Shown piece by piece: positions 15,226-22,440 of a stretch of 45,042 bases of DNA. Made by a program: the position numbers and the translations under genes. The notes under the pieces are model-generated. The model was not told where the DNA came from and made no database searches. It saw only the letters and a program-made list of their open reading frames with translations. Source of the DNA: an uncultured bacterium (lineage in GTDB: Bacteria > Verrucomicrobiota > Verrucomicrobiia > CAIQCK01); contig CAIQCK010000102.1 in assembly GCA_903870275.1 (NCBI GenBank), positions 1-45,042 of the forward strand. The letters run 5' to 3'. The stretch's first letter is position 1, and each line of letters opens with the position of its first letter.

Positions 15226-16932
15226 GTGGATTCCAAATCTCCACCCATCCTGTTTCGCGGCGGTCCTTGTCGGTGGCTGTTGCCGGTCGAGTGGCTGGCA
15301 TTGTTCCTGGGCGCGTTCCTGCTGCTGCGATGCCCGCTGGGCATGGATGACTTTTTTTACCTGACTCGTTCTGGTGAATATCTCCTTCAGACCGGGCACG
15401 TGCTCGCGGTCAATCTGTTTTCCTTCACGGCTCCGGATCATCCGTGGATCAATCACGCATGGCTGTCGGGGCTGGTTTTCCATCTCGTCCACTCCGGCCT
15501 TGGATTGCCGGGCGTCGTCGCGCTCAACGCCGGCTGCTATCTCGCGGCGGGCCTGCTGTTCGCCCGCAACCTGCGACGGTGCGGGGCCGGCCCCGTGGCG
15601 CGGCTGGTCTTGATCCTGATCTACGCCGGCGCGGTGGCGAAACCTTATGCCGTCGTCCGCCCCTGGATATTCAGCCACATCCTGTTCCAGTGTCTCCTCG
15701 GCCTGTGGCTGGCCTCGCGGGAAGAAGCCGATCCGCGCACCGTCAGAAAACGATTGGCCATGGGCGTTTTCATTGTGTGGTTGTGGCTCAATCTTCACGG
15801 CAGTTTTTACGTCGGTCTCCTGACGTTTTTCCTCCAACTTTTCACCCTGCGATTCCAAACCAAAAAACAAGATTCAACGAACAAAAATGTCCATTCTACC
15901 AGCGTTCCGGAGCTGCTGCTGTGGGCCGTGTTTGCCGTCGGGCTCCTTTCCCTGAATCCGTATGGAACTTCCTACCTAGTTGTTCCGTTTCAATTCCTCC
16001 GAGGCGCGGTGAACCTCAAGGCGGGCGGGGCATATCTCGCGCATCTCGAAGAGTGGGCCTCCGTTCTGTCCTTTGCCTTGTTCATGGATTACCTCAGCGC
16101 GGCCCTCGGTCTGGTCATCCTGGCTTTCATTGCTGTCAAAACCTTCCGCCGACAGATCCGGTTCTCCGACTGGCCCCGCCTCGTTTTTTTCGCGGCGTCC
16201 GCGATGCTCATCCTCGTGGCGCATCGGAACGACTACTTTTTTCTGACCGCCAATCTCTGTTTGTTTTATCCAGTAATGTTCTCCCGCCGCCCGCAAACCG
16301 ATGGCGACTCTGTAGCGGCGGTCTCCGACCGCCGAAATCCGCCGCCACGAAACGAACAGCCGGCGGTCAGAGACCGCCGCTACAGCACCCGCCATGATCC
16401 GGGGACTTTCCCCAGCCGGGTTCGGTTCTATCTCGATCTGGTTCCTTCGGCCCAAGTCGCCGCCTGCTGGTTCCTCATCCCGTGTGTCTCGTTCCTGATT
16501 CTTTCGGCTTCCAAACCTCCCTCGGCGTTTCTCGATCCGGCGTTCTGGCCTCCCCAACTGATGGCGCACTTGGAGCGCGACCCGTTTTATCGCACGCACC
16601 ATGGATTCTGGGATTTTGACTTCAGCAACATCCCCATCTATCGCTCCGACCTTCATTTGAAGACCTTCTTCGACCTTCGCGAATACTGTTATCCCGATGA
16701 GGTGGTCCGGGACTTTTTCTCCTTCTACGGGTCGAAGGACGATGCGGTTGTCAGAACCATCCGGAAATGGGACCTCCGGTATCTGGTTGTCCGCAAAGGA
16801 ACCGGTCTGGACGTGGCCGTCAGCCGGTTTTTCCGTACCCCCTCGCCCTATGTTTTGAGCGTGCGGTTTGAAGACGCGGCGTCGCGCATTTATGAAATCG
16901 CCGGGCGTCCGCCCAATGCGGGGCGGCTTTGA
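15226..16932 (+). CDS. Polytopic membrane protein, GT-C glycosyltransferase-like
   Basis: From the GTG at 15226 the product has about 568 residues. This start is preceded by a good AGGGA site, and the frame is also open from a GTG at 15118, within the palindromic repeat. The N-terminal helix is followed by GMDDFFYLTRSGEYLLQ and HPWINHAWLSGLVFHLVH. This resembles the acidic first loop and the HxWLS motif of GT-C-fold membrane glycosyltransferase relatives. Around ten hydrophobic segments follow, then a soluble C-terminal part of about 130 residues (HHGFWDFDFSNIPIYRSD, DLRYLVVRKG). Such proteins may move lipid-linked sugars, but no donor or acceptor can be named. Oddly, a palindromic repeat at 16311-16384 is read in frame and adds a charged VAAVSDRR...VRDRRYS loop between two membrane segments. 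Confidence 0.65.
   Translation: MDSKSPPILFRGGPCRWLLPVEWLALFLGAFLLLRCPLGMDDFFYLTRSGEYLLQTGHVLAVNLFSFTAPDHPWINHAWLSGLVFHLVHSGLGLPGVVALNAGCYLAAGLLFARNLRRCGAGPVARLVLILIYAGAVAKPYAVVRPWIFSHILFQCLLGLWLASREEADPRTVRKRLAMGVFIVWLWLNLHGSFYVGLLTFFLQLFTLRFQTKKQDSTNKNVHSTSVPELLLWAVFAVGLLSLNPYGTSYLVVPFQFLRGAVNLKAGGAYLAHLEEWASVLSFALFMDYLSAALGLVILAFIAVKTFRRQIRFSDWPRLVFFAASAMLILVAHRNDYFFLTANLCLFYPVMFSRRPQTDGDSVAAVSDRRNPPPRNEQPAVRDRRYSTRHDPGTFPSRVRFYLDLVPSAQVAACWFLIPCVSFLILSASKPPSAFLDPAFWPPQLMAHLERDPFYRTHHGFWDFDFSNIPIYRSDLHLKTFFDLREYCYPDEVVRDFFSFYGSKDDAVVRTIRKWDLRYLVVRKGTGLDVAVSRFFRTPSPYVLSVRFEDAASRIYEIAGRPPNAGRL
16311..16384. repeat. REP-like nested palindrome inside a coding region
   Basis: The left arm 16311-16334 (TGTAGCGGCGGTCTCCGACC then GCCG) and the right arm 16361-16384 are reverse complements with one mismatch, spaced 26 bp apart. 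Each arm is itself a hairpin (CGGCGGTC with GACCGCCG). The same family occurs at 20683-20753. No arm introduces a stop in the host frame. Confidence 0.9.
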
Positions 16933-17069
16933 TTGAAACGACCGCCAGGCCATCAAGGACAGCGGTTGTCCTTCCACCCGTCACGGCCCAGAAAGAGATT
17001 GCGAAAGGGCGTCGGTATGGGTAAATTGACGGTGGAAAAAGGGGAAAAAGAAAGCAGTTAAAAACAGCG

Positions 17070-17243
17070 ATGATCGCGCGAGTGCGAAATGGGATTCGGC
17101 GGCGAAGCGGCCAGGCAATGACCGAGTTCGTCTTGGTTGCCGGGGTGACCATAATGTTTTTCTTCATCCTGGCGATCTTCCTGAATGCCTACCTGGAAAA
17201 CCAATATCGCGTGCTGAGCCTCCTGTCATCGCAGTATCCGTAA
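17070..17243 (+). CDS. Small Flp-type prepilin-like protein (57 residues)
   Basis: This short gene encodes a basic leader (MIARVRNGIRRRSG) followed by QAMTEFVLVAGVTIMFFFIL. That is a class III prepilin signal with Gly at -1 and Glu at +5. The hydrophobic stretch is followed by only about 20 residues (NAYLENQYRVLSLLSSQYP). It opens the tad gene run and lies 81 bp before the next Flp pilin. It is probably a minor pilin or an initiation subunit of the Tad pilus, processed at the inner membrane. The upstream leader is A/G-rich without a perfect Shine-Dalgarno site. A strong hairpin follows the stop codon and could reduce read-through into the next pilin. Confidence 0.75.
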   Translation: MIARVRNGIRRRSGQAMTEFVLVAGVTIMFFFILAIFLNAYLENQYRVLSLLSSQYP

Positions 17244-17247
17244 AATT

Positions 17248-17271
17248 CCAGCCGGCACTGACGCCGGCTGG
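17248..17271 (+). terminator. Perfect 9-bp hairpin between two pilin genes
   Basis: CCAGCCGGC (17248-17256), loop ACTGAC, GCCGGCTGG (17263-17271) begins 4 bp after the small pilin's stop codon. No clear T-run follows (ATTAAAG). It may therefore be an mRNA-stabilising or attenuating hairpin, or a single-arm palindromic repeat like 2416-2433, rather than a full terminator. Confidence 0.45.
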
Positions 17272-17324
17272 ATTAAAGTAGAATAAAAAAGTCGTATTAA
17301 AAACGAAAGCGAGCTGTTGAAAAC

Positions 17325-17591
17325 ATGAAAAAGATTATCGGGTGGTTACCCAGAAAAAAGTCCGGCCAGACGATGACGGAGTATATCGTCATCGTGGTGG
17401 TGGTGGCGCTGGCGGCGCTGGCGATCTTCGGCATCTTCAGCGACACCCTGCGGCAGAAACTGGCGGGCACGGTCTCGACGTTTGACTCGGGCCAGAACGC
17501 GCAGAATGCGCAAGCCGAAATCGCCACGAAGTCCCAGGACGTGTTGAAGAATCTCCAGTCCACGGGCCTCTCAACGACCACCGGCTCATAA
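17325..17591 (+). CDS. flp: Flp family type IVb pilin
   Basis: The 88-residue product has the leader MKKIIGWLPRKKSG followed by QTMTEYIVIVVVVALAALAI. This is a textbook Flp prepilin signal with Glu at +5 and Tyr at +6. The hydrophobic helix (about residues 19-40) is followed by a Gln/Ala/Ser/Thr-rich hydrophilic tail. It is probably the main structural subunit of the Tad pilus, cleaved by a prepilin peptidase not encoded here. Flp pilins usually have 50-80 residues, so this is at the long end. It lies 98 bp before the TadE-like gene in the same direction. The leader ahead of the ATG is A-rich, with a weak GAAAGCGAGC site. Confidence 0.88.
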   Translation: MKKIIGWLPRKKSGQTMTEYIVIVVVVALAALAIFGIFSDTLRQKLAGTVSTFDSGQNAQNAQAEIATKSQDVLKNLQSTGLSTTTGS

Positions 17592-17689
17592 GCTGCCGCG
17601 TTTGACTTGGTCAAACCCAGTCAAAACAGATCAAATCCAATCCAAACCGGGGCCTCCCCCCGATTTGCGAGGCATCACGGCGGAGGAGC

Positions 17690-18271
17690 ATGACACGACC
17701 TTGGAGCGCCAAGCGGTTGCCGCGAAGGCGGGCGGATTCGCGAACGCGCGGGCAATCGGTGGTCGAGTCATTTTTCGTGATCATGCTCCTCTGCCTCATT
17801 TTCTGGGGGTTCTTGCAGGCGGCGCTGCTCTACAACCACGAGCGCGTGCTGCAGTTCGCCTCGTTCGCCGCGGCGCGGTCGGCCGCCGTGGGTTACCAGC
17901 AGGAAATTTACAAGCGCGCTTACCGGGTGGCGGCCATCCCGGCGTCCGGCGCGATGCTGGCGCCCACCGCGAACTGGACGGGGCCGAACCAACAATACCA
18001 ACAACTGGGGGTCGAACTGCCGTCACTCATTCCGCAGTACCTGGGAATGGCACCAACAGGGAACATGGATTATACTTACTGGGATCAATACGACATGCGC
18101 CCAACCATTATTGCCACCGCCACAATGATGACGGAGCAGCACGGCCAGCAGTATCCCATAGAAATGCCCATCATCAGCTATGTTCTCTACGGGCAAACCA
18201 ACTCCACGATCACGATGATGGGTAACATTACGACCTCGATGGCGGCGCATTATCCGTTTTTCCTGCAATGA
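17690..18271 (+). CDS. TadE-like pseudopilin
   Basis: The 193-residue product has a long basic leader (KRLPRRRADSRTRG) followed by QSVVESFFVIMLLCLIFWGF. The class III prepilin cleavage context has Glu at +5. The remainder is a periplasmic domain starting with the typical YNHERVLQFASFAAARSAAVG helix, characteristic of TadE proteins (cell-surface residues that begin near the membrane). TadE/TadF pseudopilins prime or tip the Flp pilus. The start has a strong GGAGGAGC site. The stop overlaps the next start by 4 bp (ATGA), indicating translational coupling with the TadG-like gene. Confidence 0.82.
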   Translation: MTRPWSAKRLPRRRADSRTRGQSVVESFFVIMLLCLIFWGFLQAALLYNHERVLQFASFAAARSAAVGYQQEIYKRAYRVAAIPASGAMLAPTANWTGPNQQYQQLGVELPSLIPQYLGMAPTGNMDYTYWDQYDMRPTIIATATMMTEQHGQQYPIEMPIISYVLYGQTNSTITMMGNITTSMAAHYPFFLQ

Positions 18272-19992
18272 AACCCGCACCGCCAACGTCAGGGAAGCCG
18301 CGCCGCGGCCAGACGCTGGTCTTCATGCTGATGCTGATGATCATCCTGACGTTTGTGGCGTTTTCGGTCTATGACACGCAGCATGTCGTGGTGCAGCGCG
18401 TGCGTACGCAGATCGCCGACGACGCCGCGGCGTTGACGGGCGCGCGCTGGCAACTCGCGTCCCTGAATGCCATCGGTGAGATCAACCTGATAAAGGTCAC
18501 CACCGACATCGTCATTAACGGGCCGAAACCGTTCGGCGACACCGAGGGCAATTACGCCCAATACCAGCCGTTGTTCTCGGCGCTGGACAAGTTGCAGGCG
18601 AAAATTGCAATCACCGGCCCAATGATGGGTGTGCTTTACGGGGAGCAAGCCGCCAAGCTCAACGGCATGCACGCTATTCCAGACTACGCCAGCGAGTTCC
18701 AGTTCCTTGCCCAGTTCGTGCAAGCTAACGCGGGGGATCCTAGTGTGCTTAACGATCATTGGCTTGATCCTCCCATTTTCAACCGAGGAAATGCGGCGGA
18801 TATGCAGGAACGCCAGCAATTGCTCTTGGACTACGCCGCGTTAATGCTAGAGATCGCCAACCAAGGCATGGCGGCGATGCCCAACATCTTTCCGCCCGAC
18901 GTTGTCAATGCGATGGATTGGAGCCAAGCCAGTCCCTACGCCGAGCAGTATCTGCCTGACCCCGCATTTTACGCCGCAATTGCCGGGCAGGACTGGTGTT
19001 ACCTGAGGCAATTGCTGGATATTTACTCGGACTGGACGTTCTGGGGGCCGGTTAATCGTCGATATGGCATCAGTCCTTTCCGCGTTCTGAATCTACAGCT
19101 CACCCATCAGTCAGACTACACGCTTTGGAATAACCCGGCGACAGACCAGAACAATCTTTCCACGAAAATACAAAATCAATTGGGCAAACGCGGTTTGGTG
19201 CCCAATCAAAACTGGCCGGGTGGCGACAACATGATGCCCAACGGGTGGCCGTCGCCACACGGTTTTCACTGGACCAACGATTTGCCAAGATTTGATACAA
19301 ATAATTTGACAACATATGTTGCTGCGCCCGCCTACGTGCAACTCAACTGGGCCGTGTATAGACCTGGTTGGTATAACCAGTGGAATGCGACGGTCGAAGC
19401 TCAGTATCTGAACAGCACGGTCAGAGATCAATACAACTACGCCTACCGATACGCCGATTCGGTTTGGTTTTCGCGGGCGGCGGCCAGCGTGACGATGGCG
19501 GTACCGAGGTATGATCAAGCACATACCTCATGGACGGCCGCCAGCGAGAGTGCTGAGTTGAGCCAAGACTTGGACAATCTTTGGCAACTTCGCACCGCGA
19601 ACGCCAGCAGCGGCACTTCGCAGTTGCAGCTGTCGGCGGGCATTCAGGCGTCGTCGTTTGCGCGGGCGTTCGGCTCGATTGACGACAGCACGCCGCCGAC
19701 CAAATGCCCCGTGGTGCTGCCAGTTTTCACGGACGTGAGGTTGATTCCCTCGGTCGTGTCCTCGTGGGCTGGTAATCTGGATATAGCGTTTGTCGAACAT
19801 GTATTGTTCCACCTTCCGCCTTACACGCAACACGGCGTTTATGCGGGTGGCTGCGCCTATTGCAACGACCTGAAACTTTGGGACAGCTACGCGTTCCGCC
19901 AGATTGGGCGGAACTGGTGGATCAGCCAGGCCGGCAATCCCAATCCCTGCCCGGTGGGCGGCGGGGGCGGCAGCGGGATCATCGCGCACTGA
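18268..19992 (+). CDS. TadG-like pilus-associated protein
   Basis: The 574-residue product starts with PRRGQTLVFMLMLMIILTFV, one N-terminal membrane anchor. Next comes SVYDTQHVVVQRVRTQIADD, then AAALTGARWQLASLNA, the pattern of TadG/TadE-like proteins (residues 14-75). A large Trp/Tyr/Asn-rich domain of about 480 residues follows, containing no recognised enzyme motif. Unlike the other prepilin-like proteins here it has Phe, not Glu, at +5 after the Gly, so it may stay uncleaved as a membrane anchor. TadG proteins are thought to act in the periplasm in pilus assembly. It is coupled to the preceding gene by a 4-bp overlap. The von Willebrand A domain of classical TadG was not recognised. Confidence 0.7.
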   Translation: MKPAPPTSGKPRRGQTLVFMLMLMIILTFVAFSVYDTQHVVVQRVRTQIADDAAALTGARWQLASLNAIGEINLIKVTTDIVINGPKPFGDTEGNYAQYQPLFSALDKLQAKIAITGPMMGVLYGEQAAKLNGMHAIPDYASEFQFLAQFVQANAGDPSVLNDHWLDPPIFNRGNAADMQERQQLLLDYAALMLEIANQGMAAMPNIFPPDVVNAMDWSQASPYAEQYLPDPAFYAAIAGQDWCYLRQLLDIYSDWTFWGPVNRRYGISPFRVLNLQLTHQSDYTLWNNPATDQNNLSTKIQNQLGKRGLVPNQNWPGGDNMMPNGWPSPHGFHWTNDLPRFDTNNLTTYVAAPAYVQLNWAVYRPGWYNQWNATVEAQYLNSTVRDQYNYAYRYADSVWFSRAAASVTMAVPRYDQAHTSWTAASESAELSQDLDNLWQLRTANASSGTSQLQLSAGIQASSFARAFGSIDDSTPPTKCPVVLPVFTDVRLIPSVVSSWAGNLDIAFVEHVLFHLPPYTQHGVYAGGCAYCNDLKLWDSYAFRQIGRNWWISQAGNPNPCPVGGGGGSGIIAH

Positions 19993-20000
19993 GGAATGAC

Positions 20001-20648
20001 ATGAAACGACGACATCAAACCGGTCAAGCCACAATGGAGTTGATGATAGGGATCATTGCCTTTGTGGTCATCATGGTGGGCATTGTCACGTTTGGCGAAG
20101 GCGGCTACCATTGGCTCAGCTCGATTAATGAAGCGGCGACGATGGCATGGAGCCAGTCCATTTCCCCCAGCAGCAGCGGGTTCGGCAGCTCTGAGCAGAC
20201 GTTCATCAGAACATGGAACAACACCTCCGGCAGTTCGGCGATGTTGCAGGGACTGGGACTGGGTTACCTGCCGGGCACCTCCACGAGTGTGCTCCAATAC
20301 AACTTCCAGGACACCCAGATGATCGGTAGTTCAGCGACGTTCAATTCCATCGCCCAACAAATGCTGAACCTGCCCTTCGCCGGCAATCCCTATATTGCCT
20401 ACCTCGATTATCCCGCCAAGAAGCCATTTCTGACGAGCCAGCAGGTGTTCGCGCCAGCGTTGCAGCAGTCGGGCACCAGCGGTTGGTTGATCGGCGAGAG
20501 CACACACATCTTCAAGCTGGGCCAGATTGACCGCGGATACGGTACGCCGGTGGATTTCGGCACCGCGTTGCAGAGTCTCGTTTACGGGCGCAGTTCCATC
20601 GACATGCAAAGCCAGGTGTTTCTGCCCCCCCTCACCGGATTGCAGTGA
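20001..20648 (+). CDS. TadE/TadF-like pseudopilin
   Basis: The 215-residue product begins MKRRHQTGQATMELMIGIIA, a class III prepilin signal with cleavage after Gly8 and Glu at +5. A single hydrophobic helix (about residues 9-30) is followed by a hydrophilic domain rich in Ser, Gly and Asn. The start has a GAGGA site 5 bp upstream and lies 8 bp after the TadG-like gene. With the TadE-like gene at 17690 this gives two pseudopilins, as expected for TadE plus TadF. The frame is open upstream to 19860, but that part overlaps the TadG-like gene and lacks a leader. Confidence 0.78.
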   Translation: MKRRHQTGQATMELMIGIIAFVVIMVGIVTFGEGGYHWLSSINEAATMAWSQSISPSSSGFGSSEQTFIRTWNNTSGSSAMLQGLGLGYLPGTSTSVLQYNFQDTQMIGSSATFNSIAQQMLNLPFAGNPYIAYLDYPAKKPFLTSQQVFAPALQQSGTSGWLIGESTHIFKLGQIDRGYGTPVDFGTALQSLVYGRSSIDMQSQVFLPPLTGLQ

Positions 20649-20682
20649 CTCCAAGCCATCTTCCAATTGCGGTAAAACCAGT

Positions 20683-20753
20683 TGTAGCGGCAGTCTATGA
20701 CCGCCGGCCGTTCTTTTCTCAAAAGAGTTCGGCGGTCATAGACCGCCGCTACA
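20683..20753. repeat. REP-like nested palindrome between tad genes
   Basis: The left arm 20683-20706 (TGTAGCGGCAGTCTATGACC then GCCG) and the right arm 20730-20753 are reverse complements with one mismatch, spaced 23 bp apart. It is the same family as 16311-16384. It lies between the pseudopilin gene and the next tad-locus gene and could form a strong hairpin in the transcript. Confidence 0.9.
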
Positions 20754-20773
20754 GCGCCCGGCATGTTTTTAGG

Positions 20774-21517
20774 GTGGCTTCCCGCCTTCGCCGAAAAATT
20801 TGCTTTCCCGCGGCGCTGGCAGTCGTCATGCTGGCGACCGGTGCCAATGCGCGCGTCTTTCTGGGTGGCGGCGGCGCGCCGTTGGCGGAGGTGTCCGAAG
20901 AAATCGGGCTGAAGCAGATGTATCGCACCGAATATAAAATCAACGGCAGCGACGCCGTGCTGGAAGTGTACGGCGGCGATCTGCCGCCGGCGGTCGCCGC
21001 GAGCCGGCTCGAGGCCGGATTGCGCGCGCGGCAGTTCAACGTCGCCATCCCCGGCGGCGACAATGGCGCCGTGGGCGTGCTGACCTCGAAAGAGGAACTG
21101 ACGCGCATGATCGTCACGTCGGCCGGCAGCGACAAAACGATGATCTTTGCCGTGCGGCAGAAGTGGGAAGACGTCGCCCGCTTCAACGCCACCACCGCCG
21201 ACGGCCAGGCGCCCGACGCCGCGCTGCCCAACATCCCGTCGTTTCCCGGAGGACGGCTCGTCTATCACATCGAAGACCAGAAGACCAAAACCTCGGTCGC
21301 GGTGTATCGCGCCGCCGGCACGCCGGAGAACGCGCTCCAGTTCTACGCCCAAAGCCTGCCGTCCAACGGCTGGGAGCCGATGGGCGTCCGCGTCGGCGGG
21401 CGCAGCGCGCCGTCGATGTATCGCCGGGGCGCGCTCAACTGCATGGTGAGCGCCCAGACCGATGAGAAAACCGGAGAATTGATTGTCACGTTGTTGATCC
21501 GCCGCTCCTCGCTATGA
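20774..21517 (+). CDS. Exported protein of the tad locus, unknown function
   Basis: From the GTG at 20774 the product has about 247 residues. It starts with a signal peptide (VASRLRRKICFPAALAVVML, then ATGANA). An ATG at 20828 would remove most of that signal. The mature part begins RVFLGGGGAPLAEVSEEIGL and has two halves of mixed alpha/beta character, the second around GRLVYHIEDQKTKTSVAVYR and ALQFYAQSLPSNGWEP. The second half resembles small periplasmic domains that follow a hairpin-loop-helix pattern, but I do not recognise a family. It sits just before cpaB and overlaps it by 4 bp, so it is very likely part of the pilus machinery. The frame continues upstream to 20645 through the palindromic element, which is probably not translated. 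Confidence 0.7.
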   Translation: MASRLRRKICFPAALAVVMLATGANARVFLGGGGAPLAEVSEEIGLKQMYRTEYKINGSDAVLEVYGGDLPPAVAASRLEAGLRARQFNVAIPGGDNGAVGVLTSKEELTRMIVTSAGSDKTMIFAVRQKWEDVARFNATTADGQAPDAALPNIPSFPGGRLVYHIEDQKTKTSVAVYRAAGTPENALQFYAQSLPSNGWEPMGVRVGGRSAPSMYRRGALNCMVSAQTDEKTGELIVTLLIRRSSL

Positions 21518-22407
21518 AACAGAAAATCATCCTCCTCGTCGCGTTGTTGGCGGGCATCGCCGCCTTCATCCTCTCGAAACAGAATTTCGAGGGTTTCAAG
21601 ACCCGGTTTCAAGCCCAGTTCGCCAAGAGACAGGTGATAGCTGCTGCGCGCAACCTCCCGATTGGCACCACGATCACGATGGCCGACATCGGCAATGCGA
21701 ACGTCTTCGCCCAGTCCATCTCCGGCCGGGCCGTTCTGCCCGATGATTACACCGAAGTGATCGGCAAAAAAACGCGCACGTTTATCAACGACGGCCAGCC
21801 GCTTCTTTGGAGCGATATTGACATGCCCGGCGGCGGCTATGGCGGCATGGCCGGCGTGGTTCGCCTCGGCGAGCGGGCGGTGGCCGTCCCGGTGGACACC
21901 GTCGCCGCCGTCAGCGGCCATGTGAAACCGAACGACCACGTGGACATCATTGGCACCTTCAGCTTTCCCGGCGCCACCGGCAAGACCGCCGCAACGCCGG
22001 GTGCCCAGCAGCTTTCCGACACTGTCACAATCACCATCCTGCAAGACGTCACCATCCTGGCCACCGGCCAGCTCATGAGCCGGCGTCCGTCGGAGATGGA
22101 AGGCCCCGGCGGCGACCGCTTCGGCAGCCAGTATTCCTCCGTGACCGTCGCGGTGACGCCGCGCGAGGCGGAGATGCTGGTGTTCGCGCAGCAAAAAGGC
22201 AAACTGTCGCTCGCGCTGCGCAACCGCGAGGACGTGTCCGTCGAGCAACAACTGGAGAACGTGGATTTCCAAATGTTGGAGAAGAACTTCAACGAACTGA
22301 ACCGGCTCCGCCAGCAACGGCTGCATCCGGCGCTGCTTTCGCCATCGGCGCCCACGCCCGCCACGCCGGCGCCGAAGAGCGGGCCGTTGCCAACGCTGGG
22401 CCGTTGA
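21514..22407 (+). CDS. cpaB: Flp pilus assembly protein CpaB/RcpC
   Basis: The 297-residue product has an N-terminal anchor (KIILLVALLAGIAAFIL). A SAF domain follows (around VIAAARNLPIGTTITMADI and RTFINDGQPLLWSDI). Next is the RcpC/CpaB domain (GERAVAVPVDTVAAVSGHVK, PNDHVDIIGTFSFPG, ITILQDVTILATGQ, VTVAVTPREAEMLVFAQQKG, LSLALRNRED). CpaB is a periplasmic component that helps the outer-membrane secretin channel form. The C-terminus carries a Pro/Ala-rich tail. It overlaps the preceding gene by 4 bp and lies 33 bp before the ATPase gene. Length and domain order match the family. Confidence 0.93.
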   Translation: MKQKIILLVALLAGIAAFILSKQNFEGFKTRFQAQFAKRQVIAAARNLPIGTTITMADIGNANVFAQSISGRAVLPDDYTEVIGKKTRTFINDGQPLLWSDIDMPGGGYGGMAGVVRLGERAVAVPVDTVAAVSGHVKPNDHVDIIGTFSFPGATGKTAATPGAQQLSDTVTITILQDVTILATGQLMSRRPSEMEGPGGDRFGSQYSSVTVAVTPREAEMLVFAQQKGKLSLALRNREDVSVEQQLENVDFQMLEKNFNELNRLRQQRLHPALLSPSAPTPATPAPKSGPLPTLGR

Positions 22408-22440
22408 AACCACAACCCTCGCTTCAAACGATCTTCTGAC

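Noticed and set aside
20645..20773. N-terminal 43 residues of the upstream-extended frame of the tad-locus gene
   Set aside because: They are read from the palindromic element, and the signal peptide begins only at the GTG at 20774.
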